This document shows, in pieces, positions 47,459 through 55,395 of a stretch of 64,000 nucleotides of DNA (position 1 is the first letter of the stretch; every line of letters starts with the position of its first letter). The stretch is from assembly GCA_037833965.1 (NCBI GenBank), contig AP031356.1, positions 17,196,501 through 17,260,500 of the forward strand, given 5' to 3'. This DNA is from Marchantia polymorpha subsp. ruderalis (Eukaryota > Streptophyta > Marchantiopsida > Marchantiales > Marchantiaceae). The position numbers and the translations under genes are program-made. The notes beneath the pieces are model-generated. The model did no database searches. It saw only the letters and a program-made list of their open reading frames with translations, and had not been told where the DNA came from.

Positions 47459-48097
47459 AAACTGGCAAAAGCACAATTCGGAGGTCGGTCAGGACCTCCG
47501 CTTCGGATTTCAGGAGGAAAGTGTCTCAAAAGTTCACTCAGAGGTTCTGCAGGTAGTGCCTCCCACTCCGGCTTTTACTGCCCTTCCGCCAGGAACTAGC
47601 GTAGGGTACCCGGACTGGACTTCCCACTTCGGAACGAAGCCTCTTCATACGCCGTGGACGTCACCCTCGACTATCACACCAAACGCAGGGAGTGCAGACC
47701 CGACTGAGAACTTAACTGAGACACGATCCAGTAACACACACACAACCTGAATTACAAACCAAGGTTTACACGAAGTAATAAAACTTCACATTGGCATTCA
47801 GGGGAAACTTCCCGTAGGAGTACAATCAGGATATGTCACTCGAAGGAGTAAGGGGGAACTGTTCAAGTATCTAACTCGCAGCCGGCTCTGAGCATCAGAA
47901 ATCACCCGCAGGTGCAGATCCGCACTACTCAAGTCTCTAACCGGGTACTAGCTCTGAACATTCAGCCGAAGGCCTTCAACTACAACATACGGTAACTTCG
48001 CTATGCTGCAGCTTCTCTACGTGGTGCCAGGACCAAAATGCACAAACACGTCAAGAAAGTGAGTTCCTGATCTGCACTTCCGAAACTGGAAGAGTCC

Positions 48098-48126
48098 CAG
48101 GGCAAAACGCCTTGATCTACTTTATA
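48098..48126 (-). promoter_or_regulatory. TATA box and hairpin after the D gene
   Basis: On the minus strand TATAAA (48121-48126) is followed by CAAGGCGTTTTGCCCTG (48098-48114), the same hairpin with one mismatched pair. It is 33 bp after the gene's stop. Confidence 0.6.
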
Positions 48127-48158
48127 CCCTCTAAGGTCCTAACTAGCACTACGCTATC

Positions 48159-50714
48159 CTATCTACTACTCGCAACATCTGCGCGAAACCAAACTATTCT
48201 ACTGCACTCGGCGGATCCGGTGCTGCGCCTCCTGCGCGCCGGACTACTCCGCTCGCTGTCCCTTCCTTGCCAGTCTTCCGACCGGCTGCGCAACCCCAGG
48301 CGTCGGAGCGCTGCAGTGACTTTCGACTCTAAGTGCGCCATAGTGTCGCGCGCACCTGACAAGAAGGTTTCTAATTTCCTCGCCACTCGCCGCCGACTCC
48401 GACTGTCACCCTCCGTCAATGCCGCCGCCCGAAGCTCGAACTCCCTAAGTGTGATCTTCTCTTGAGCTGCCACCTCCCAATGGGCGTATCTTTTTAGACA
48501 ATGGGTCACCCGTGTCGCCAACTCTCCTCGCGCCCTGCAGCTGCCTTCCACCTCTGCTAGTTGCATTTCCGCTTCCGCACGTTGCGCCCTCAAATCCGAG
48601 CACTCGGATTGCAAGTTGCGCAACAACTCCTCATCCTCCTTGCGGGCTCTTTGACTTTCTTCTAAGGCGCGCGTCTGGCGTGCAAGCTCGGCTGCTAGGA
48701 CGTGGTTTTGTCTCCGCTCTTCCTGCAATTCCGACTCGATCTTTGCCCGCATAAGCTCGGCATCCGCCTGACTTTTCGTCGCCGCATCCTCCCTCTGCTG
48801 CTGCAAGGCTTGGTATAGCTTCTGTGTGACCGCCAGGTGTTGTCGGAGGGCGGTGTTCCTATCCACATATACTTGGCACCTAGAGGCCCACCTTGCCACC
48901 TTGCTCCTCGTCCTTCGCCTGATAGTCTCCACATAAGACTGCGGTTTTCCAGTACCCACGTACTTGGATGTCTTGCGATCCAGATATCGCAGGAGTGGGA
49001 CTATCTGCTCGCACAACACCCCTGTTGGCGTTTTCTGCACCGAATCCGCTTCCTGCTCTTCCAAGCTCGTCTCATCCTCAGTCTCGAGGATTTCAGTCGC
49101 CACCGAATCCCTTGGCGACTCCCTGGAACTGTGGCGCGCAGCAGCTTCCGCTGCGACTGCTGCTCCACTGCCTGCTAAAATATCCAGGGCAGTGGGAGAT
49201 CCCACTGCTTGAGCCCTTGTTCCGGCTCGATCTTCGGTCTCCGAAGGGGTCGACGCCGCAGTGACTCTTGTCACTTTTGCACCGCCCGCTTCTGCTGCCT
49301 GCCCTTCCGGCGCAATCCGCGCGGAAGGTGTCTTTGTTGAAGGTGCGTCTGCCGAAGGCGTCCGCACACTGGTCGTCGGCCCCGTCCGTCTCGCAGTCGG
49401 CGAATCCGGCCGACTCTCTGTTGTCCGACTCGCAGTCGGCCGACCAGCAGTTGTCCGACTGGGAGTCGGATACACCCTGCGCGTCTTGACTCCACTTGGC
49501 CTGCTTGCTGGTGGCGTCTTCCCAGATGTGCCTTCCGCCGAAGACGACCCTCTGAGGGTTGTTGGCTCGTCAGCCAAACTCTCTTCTGCTTCCGGCCTGC
49601 TGTCCGGTTCAACACGCCGTTCAGTTGGCCTTCCATCCGCTTGTCGGCCTTCAGTCGCCCGACTCGTAGTCGGCCGACTGTCAGTCCGTCCATCTCCTCC
49701 CGAAGGCATTGGTGCCTTCTGTGCAGAGGTATTTGTCGTCTTCCCTAGAATCTGCGCGATTATCTCCTCTTGTGTGAGATTCCGCCGGATCGGAGTACGC
49801 CCGGTCTCCTCAGTACCAGTTGGCATTTTGCGTGCCCTTTGTTTTGGTCGACTGTGAGGCTCGGGGGTGAGCCGACCACGAGTCGGTGCAGCTGGCACTT
49901 CCGGCTGCCTGTCCTCAGGTCTCTCATCCCACTTCCGCTTTCGCGGAATGCGCTCACTTCGACGTTCTTCTGCTGCTCTTGCTGGAGCCGGAGCCGGAGG
50001 CGGACTGGCAGGTTCCTCGTCCGGATCCGTGTCTACTTCGGCCTCCCTCGAGTATCTACCTGGATAGCTCCGGGTCAGCTGCGGAAACCGTGTTTTCTCA
50101 GAATTTGTCAAACATCCCATCGCCCGATAAAACACGATCAAGTAAGGCGAAAGATGATTGAGGGTTCCTCCCCTTTCTTCTTGCGCATGTTGGCGCGTCA
50201 CCTTCCACAGGAGCCGTGCCCAATGCACTGGAGCTCCTGACAACACTAGCTCCACAAATTCTACCTGCCAACCATGCATGTAGGCAGTCTTGGTCGGCTG
50301 CAATATCTGCAGCAATGCAGTCGCGACATTTCTCCGCAATAGATCTTTGTAATCCCGTGTCCGGAAACCGTTCTTGGAATGTCTGGCAACTTTGAAGAGC
50401 TCATTGTAGGAGATTTCTTCCTCTTGGGATACCTTCACGCTATCGGCCTCGAAGAGGAGATCCCCTTCCTCGCCGTCACACCTGCCTAACACCTGCGCCC
50501 AGTTACAAATGTCCCATCTTTCTGGATGTGGACGGAATCCGCGAGAGGGCTTGTGTCTCTCCTGCAGATACTCGCGCACCATCTCCGGACATGTCCAGTT
50601 CCACCCCCACAGGAGAAAATCGAGCTTCAGCCCCAGCAGCACATCTTGAAATGCGCGTAGACCGATCTGCGGCACTCTGAGTGGAGACACTCGCAGCTGG
50701 GGAACCTTCGACAT
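48159..50714 (-). CDS. Intact 851-aa protein of unit D, unknown family
   Basis: The start at 50714 (MSKVPQLRVSPLRVPQIGL) was chosen because C and E begin about 10 residues before the same LRVPQIGL/LKVPQIGL motif. The frame is open up to 51002, but the extra 96 codons are not conserved. Layout: residues 1-230, conserved N-terminal domain (LDFLLWGWNW 31-40, TRDYKDLLRR 119-128, NHLSPYLIVFYRAMG 186-200, then YPGRYSREAEVDTD); about 230-560, Pro/Arg/Ser/Thr-rich disordered middle; about 565-581, VLCEQIVPLLRYLDRK; about 600-800, Glu/Arg/Gln-rich coiled coil (LAAELARQTRALEESQRARK); then the end RRRSTGSAECS. No catalytic motif of a transposase, integrase, RT or protease is visible. It could be a DNA- or RNA-packaging or gag-like structural protein, but that is conjecture. 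It is the only uninterrupted copy of four. Confidence 0.8.
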   Translation of the reverse strand: MSKVPQLRVSPLRVPQIGLRAFQDVLLGLKLDFLLWGWNWTCPEMVREYLQERHKPSRGFRPHPERWDICNWAQVLGRCDGEEGDLLFEADSVKVSQEEEISYNELFKVARHSKNGFRTRDYKDLLRRNVATALLQILQPTKTAYMHGWQVEFVELVLSGAPVHWARLLWKVTRQHAQEERGGTLNHLSPYLIVFYRAMGCLTNSEKTRFPQLTRSYPGRYSREAEVDTDPDEEPASPPPAPAPARAAEERRSERIPRKRKWDERPEDRQPEVPAAPTRGRLTPEPHSRPKQRARKMPTGTEETGRTPIRRNLTQEEIIAQILGKTTNTSAQKAPMPSGGDGRTDSRPTTSRATEGRQADGRPTERRVEPDSRPEAEESLADEPTTLRGSSSAEGTSGKTPPASRPSGVKTRRVYPTPSRTTAGRPTASRTTESRPDSPTARRTGPTTSVRTPSADAPSTKTPSARIAPEGQAAEAGGAKVTRVTAASTPSETEDRAGTRAQAVGSPTALDILAGSGAAVAAEAAARHSSRESPRDSVATEILETEDETSLEEQEADSVQKTPTGVLCEQIVPLLRYLDRKTSKYVGTGKPQSYVETIRRRTRSKVARWASRCQVYVDRNTALRQHLAVTQKLYQALQQQREDAATKSQADAELMRAKIESELQEERRQNHVLAAELARQTRALEESQRARKEDEELLRNLQSECSDLRAQRAEAEMQLAEVEGSCRARGELATRVTHCLKRYAHWEVAAQEKITLREFELRAAALTEGDSRSRRRVARKLETFLSGARDTMAHLESKVTAALRRLGLRSRSEDWQGRDSERSSPARRRRSTGSAECSRIVWFRADVASSR

Positions 50715-52074
50715 TGCGTTTCCTGCACACACAAACGTTCTCCCTGTCGCTCGCTCTCTCACAATCGCCACTGCGCGTCGGTCGCTCAAGCACTGACTGC
50801 TCACTCTCTCTTCGCTCACGCTCAAGTTCGCTACTCGCAATTCTCTCCAAGGTCTGTCAAGATCCTCGCGCAACTCGTCTCCGCACTCTCTCCTCTCACT
50901 GCAGGTCGCTCCGCTCTTGCGCGTAATCTTGGAAACTGGAAATCGCAAAATCAAGAATGAGAGAATGAAACTGGAGCGCAGTCTTTTCTTCTCCGAATTC
51001 AAGAACGTCCAACGTTCTTACTGGTTACAACGTACGCAGCCGGCTATACGGCCTAACGGTTCGCCCTTTGCATGCGCGAATTTACGTCTCCGCACTACGC
51101 GCATTCGCATGCGTGAATGTTGAATTCTCCCGCCGCCGCCGCCTTCCGGACTCGAGTCCGCCGCAGGGTATGCGTCGGCTATGTTGTCTTTTCCTAACCC
51201 GTCCATCACCGGAGGCGTGTCGCCGCTGGTGCGTTCCTTATCCGTCGGCGCCTTGCTGGAGGCGCACATCTAGTCGGAGCGAATTACGCCGGCGCGCAGT
51301 CGTACCGCTTATTTTGTCCTTTATGCCTCGTCCATTGCTGACGGCGCATATCCGCCAGCGCAACTCATGCCAGCGCATCCGGCCGTCAGCGCCACGTCGG
51401 AGGCGTACATCCGACCGGCGCTTTCCTTCCATGAGCAGCCGCCAAAGACGCTTCCGACTCTGAGTTGGTTTCCTCCTATGAGCGCGTGATTCCGCCGAAG
51501 GCGCATCGGCGAGGGCGTACGGGAATACTTTCCGGCTGTGAACCCTAGCGCGAACGGCGCATGTCCGGCTACGAGTTTTCCGACGCTCATAACTTCTCCG
51601 TCCCTGATCCATCTCCAACGCTCTTGGGCTCGTTAGAACGAGCGTCCCAAGCTCTTTCTAATGCGACTTCAACCAACTGGATCTACCGTGTATTCCGATT
51701 GTTATGAAGGTCTTCCCTTTCCGCGCTAGCGGCGCATCGCCGAAGGCGCACTCATGGTCGGACGCCTTCAGAGGTCCGGGCCCTTCTCCTGACGTCTTTA
51801 GCAAAACCTCCTCCTGGGGTGTCTGCGCCGGAAGCGTAGCTTCCTTATACGCTGGAAGTGCGTGAGTAGAGACACCTCAGAAAAGGAGCTTTTGCCGAAG
51901 GCGCCGAAGACATTGGCGTTGGTACATCCGACTACGTGATTCTTCGTGACCTCGTGACGATCTCATCAATCCACTCTATTTAACGTACCCTTTTCTAACT
52001 ACAAACACTGCTTCGGTACTAGTTTTCTAAAATTGTTTAAATTCTGCAAAAAAAACAAAAAGTGGGTTACCACA
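50715..52074 (-). other. GC-rich leader and 5' terminus of unit D
   Basis: About 1.36 kb between the element end and the gene start. It contains many GCGC/GCCGNNGGCG-type short palindromes and no supported gene. The last 70 bp at the terminus are A/T-rich (AAACAATTTTAG, GTTTTTTTTGCAG on the minus strand) and match the terminus of C and the partial terminus of B/E. Confidence 0.6.
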
Positions 52075-52079
52075 CCTTG

Positions 52080-52742
52080 AGTTCTGTCACCACGCACGAG
52101 GAGTTACAACTTAGCGTTCCGCATTTTGTAGCTGAAGGCCTTCGGCCGAATGTTCAGAGCTAGTACATTGGTTAGAGACTTGAGTAGTTCGGATCTGCAC
52201 CTGCGGGTGACTGCCGATGCTCAGAGCCAGTGACTAGTTAGATACTTGAATAGTTTCGCCCCTACACCTTCGAGTGTTTGTTTCTGATTGTACTCCGTTG
52301 GGATTTTTCCCCTGAATGCCAAAGTGAAGTTTTGATACTTCGTGTAAGCTTTGGTTGTAAATTCAGGTTACGCTGCAGCAGGTGCCTTGAGGGTAACCTC
52401 TGTAGTATTTCTGGGAATGACAAGTGCCTGAGAATTCAAACTCTTCAATAGACTGTTGTTGTGTTACTGGAATGTTTCTCAGTGAGTCCTTCAGTGCGGA
52501 CCTGTGTTCTCTGCGCGTTTTGTGAGTTGAGAGTGTTGTTCACCGCGTATGAGTGACTTCGATCCGAAGTAGGCAGTCCAAACCGGGTTTCCTACACTAG
52601 CAGCAAGCTAGTGGAAGTGTTGTAAAAGCCGGAGTTGGGAGTCACTGCCCGCAGCTTTGCCGAGTGTGCTCGCGAGAGACTTTCCCCCTAAAATCTTGAA
52701 GTAGAGGTCCTAACGGATCTCTGGGTTATGTTTCTGTAGTTT

Positions 52743-52776
<34 letters not shown>

Positions 52777-52971
52777 GCTGCACTGTGCGACCTCCGAGTG
52801 CGCTCCGAGTGGACACTTGCAGTATTTCTGGGAGTGACAGTTGCCTGAGAATTCAAACTCCTCAATAGTCTGTTAAAACGTGACACTTTGTACCCTGTGT
52901 GTTCCTCTGTCCCTGTGGGTTCGACCTTTCTACCACTATATTGCAGTTTTAGCCTTTAGTGGGTTATTACA
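52080..52971 (+). other. Tail of unit C, right of the D insertion
   Basis: Continues the tail begun at 47124-47184. It is homologous to the tail of D (47185-48090) in opposite orientation, which creates a pair of roughly 0.9-kb inverted repeats around the D gene. It includes two copies of the CCTGAGAATTCAAACTC duplication (about 52427 and 52847), a (GT)n run at 52746-52773 and the terminus GTGGGTTATTACA. Confidence 0.85.
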
Positions 52972-54247
52972 CGGCCTTCGCCCTCCTCCGATTCCTCAAG
53001 TTGGGTCTGCGGCGAAGGCGCTTCCGCCAAAGGCGTCTGATCCGAAGTCCTCAGAGCCGAAGGCCCTTGAGCCAAAGTCTCCTCCCTACACTTCTCCTGC
53101 GCCAAAGGCTCTTGACCCGAAGTCGAGTCGTCGAAAGGTACTTGCTCAGAGGCAAAGCACCTGTTTGTCGCTGGCACACTGGTCGGTGCCGCCTACCGTC
53201 TTCCTTGGCCCGAAGGCCTTCTTGCCTCCTCCGAAGGTGTCCATGCCTTCGGTGCAGGGAGGTCCGCTGTCCTCCCGCTAACTCTTGCACTCGCATCCTC
53301 CTCCTAGGATGGCGAGTTTCTCCTCTCCGCGGCCCGTCCAGTGTCCGCGCTACTTGCCGGTAGAACAAGCTTGCGAGCTTTCTGCTTCGGTCGACTGGAG
53401 GGCTCGTGGGTCGCCCGACTTCGGGCGGGCGCAGCAGGCACTTCTCTGACTCTGCTCCGCCTCTCCATCCCATTTCCGCTTTTGTGGCACTCGTACTACT
53501 CGCGGTTCTTCTTCTGCTCGCGGTCGAGCTAGTGGTGTGCACGCGGGCGTCTCGTCTGTGTCGGTGTCGACCTCGACATCCTTCACGTACCTGCCCGGAT
53601 TGCTGCGTGACAGCAAGGGAAACTGAACTCGCTCCGATGCTGTCAAGCACCCCATCGACCGATAGAAATTAATCAAGAAGGGGGAGAGGTGATTGATAGA
53701 TCCCATTTCTACTCCTTCGCGTGCTGTCGCGTTGACTTCCACAGAATCCGAGACCAATGGATCGGAGCTCCAGACAACGTCAGCTTCACAAACCCACTTT
53801 CCAAGAAGTCATGTAGGTGGTCCGGTGCGGCTGCAAAATCTGGAGTAGTGCTACCGCGACAATCCTCCGCAAGCGATCCTTGTAGTCCCGGGTCTTGTAC
53901 CCGTTCTTGCTGGACTTGCTGTTTTTGAAAAGGGCACCGAAGAAAATCTCTTCTTCCTTCGTGACTTGCACACTCTCGCATTCAAAAAGAAGGTGGTCTT
54001 CTTCTCCCGCGCACCTTCCCAACACTTGTTCCCAGTCGCTGACCTGCCATCTCTCCGGATGCGGTCGGAATCCGCGCGGAGGTTGGTTCCGCTCCCGCAG
54101 CCACTCGCGTACCATCTCCGGACACACCCAATTCCATCCCCATAGGAGAAAATCGAGCTTCACCGCCGTCAGCTCGTTCTGAAATGCGCGCAGACCAATC
54201 TGCGGCACTTTCAGCTGAACCATCTGCAGCTGAGTGGACCGGGCCAT
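52972..54247 (-). pseudogene. N-terminal half of the unit B/E gene
   Basis: Starts MARSTQLQMVQLKVPQIGL (54247), then LDFLLWGWNWVCPEMVREWL, TRDYKDRLRR and LLQILQPHRTTYMTSWKVG. A frameshift at about 53790 leads into VKLTLSGAPIHWSRILWKST. A stop and another shift precede NHLSPFLINFYRSMGCL. The middle part is Pro/Ser-rich with repeated codons for GCCGAAGGC-type DNA. It breaks off at 52971, where unit C was inserted. Confidence 0.82.
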
Positions 54248-54769
54248 CTTCTTGAAAGTTCCTGCGCACCCGGTTCGCTGCTGACGCGAGCTTCTTGCAA
54301 CTTCTCTGCACTCGCCTTTGCGCGTCGGGAGCTCAGGTGAACTCGCTACAATCTCTCTCTACACTTCTCTTGCGCTCACTCAATCTTTCTACAAGCTCTC
54401 CACGAATTCTCCACCAGACTCCCGCAAGATTCTACCACTGCGCACTCCTTCTTTCGACAATCCGCACTCTCCTCACACTCAAAAATCTCTCCGCAAGATT
54501 GCTGCAAATTACACTGCTGCGCGTCGCGAGCTCCGACGGATGCGAAATCAAAAATGCGAGAGTGAGAGTGTGGGCGAGATCTTTACTTCCTTCGGCGATC
54601 AAGATTGCCCAACGTTTGACACTTGGACTGGCCGCGGCCTGCTTGAATGTGATGCCGGCGCGGAGACGTAACGGCCCAATTCACACGTTCGAATTCACGC
54701 TCCACCGTTGCACGGACTCCCATGCGTGTACGTTCAATCTTGATTCCGCCGGTTTCCGCCGACGCTGTT

Positions 54770-55240
54770 CTCCGCTCGCGTACCGCCGAAGGCGTCTACC
54801 GCCGAAGGCGCTTGTGCCGAAGGCACTAGCGACGAAGGCGCTTGCGGCGAAGGTACGACTTCCGCCGACTCCTTTGTCTTTTCTTCTTCCGCCGAAGGCG
54901 CTCCCCCGAAGGCGCATCTTTCCACCGAAGGAGAATCCTAGAGGCGAAGGCCTTCCGTACTCCGAAGGTGAAACCTATCGACGAAGGCGGCGCTAGTGCC
55001 GAAGGTGTTGGGGCGAAAGAACTTACCGCCGAAGGCGGTCAAAATGACGAGTTCGCATTCCCTGTGACGAAGGCGCGTGTCGCGCATACTTCGTACGTCT
55101 TCAGCGACATCTCCTCTGGAGTCGTCTGCGCCGCAGGCGCTTCATTCTGCTTGCGCCGAAGACACCTCAACAAAGGAGATGTTGCCAAAGGCGCTGAAGG
55201 CGCTCTCCCCAGCAGGAACCGTCTGCGTCGTCCAAGACGC
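54770..55240. repeat. Array of GCCGAAGGCG units in the B/E leader
   Basis: GCCGAAGGCG and close variants (ACGAAGGCG, GCGAAGGTA, CCGAAGGTG) occur more than ten times. The reverse complement CGCCTTCGGC is a short hairpin unit. The same unit occurs in the middle part of the genes, where it encodes Ala/Glu/Gly/Pro-rich stretches, and in the leaders of C and D. Confidence 0.75.
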
Positions 55241-55395
55241 TTGACCTTGGTCTTAGCCCCTCCCAACTCCTGGATTCTCCGTGACCCGCGATACTCCCTT
55301 TTTACTCTATTTTATGTACCGATTACTAGATACAGTTGCTGCCGCGGTACTTGTTTTCCAAAAATGTTTTAATTCCGCACAAAAACAACTCAAAT

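Larger units (their letters stand above)
47180..52079 (-). mobile_element. Transposable unit D, innermost and best preserved
   Basis: The unit spans 47185-52074 (4890 bp). Its ends are TGTAATAACCCAC (47185) and GTGGGTTACCACA (52074), which are 11/13 inverted repeats. The flanks are CCTTG at 47180-47184 and 52075-52079, a perfect 5-bp target duplication. The sequences outside the two duplications join into the tail of unit C. Minus-strand order is A/T-rich terminus, GC-rich leader of about 1.3 kb, an intact 851-codon gene, TATA and hairpin, and a 0.9-kb tail with a (CA)n run. No transposase, RT or integrase motif is seen. Confidence 0.92.
43649..52976 (+). mobile_element. Transposable unit C, inserted in B/E and split by D
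   Basis: The unit spans 43654-52971, from TGTGGTACCCCAC to GTGGGTTATTACA. The flanks are CGGCC (43649-43653) and CGGCC (52972-52976), a perfect 5-bp target duplication. Removing unit D (4890 bp plus one CCTTG) leaves 4423 bp. Plus-strand order is GC-rich leader, gene (45123-47058), TATA (47095) and hairpin, then a tail continued at 52080-52971 after D. The right-hand tail carries two copies of the internal duplication and a (GT)n run. Confidence 0.9.
40786..55395 (-). mobile_element. Transposable unit B/E, outermost of three nested units
   Basis: The minus-strand 3' end is GTGGGTTATTACA at 40786. The 5' end is near 55395, where the A/T-rich leader found in C and D (AATTAAAACATTTTTGG on the minus strand) is present, but the TGTGGTAACCCAC terminus itself is not recognisable. 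Removing the inserted unit C (9318 bp plus one CGGCC) leaves about 5.3 kb. Its gene is cut into an N-terminal half (52972-54247) and a C-terminal half (42590-43653). No matching target duplication was found on the right (left flank GTACA), so that end is eroded or rearranged. Confidence 0.75.

Noticed and set aside
47299..47599. Frames encoding Thr-His repeats
   Set aside because: They are only translations of the (CA)n microsatellite.
49261..49857. 198-aa + frame, and similar long frames opposite the unit genes
   Set aside because: They are antisense shadows of the GC-rich, low-complexity middle of the minus-strand gene.
48159..51002. 947-aa reading of the unit D gene starting at 51002
   Set aside because: The first 96 codons have no counterpart in C, B/E or A. 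All copies agree on a start close to the LRVPQIGL motif, so 50714 is preferred.
47185..52971. A 5.8-kb DNA transposon with roughly 0.9-kb terminal inverted repeats around the 851-aa gene
   Set aside because: The inverted repeats are the tail of D and the tail of C in opposite orientation. The perfect CCTTG and CGGCC duplications show two separate units, one inside the other.
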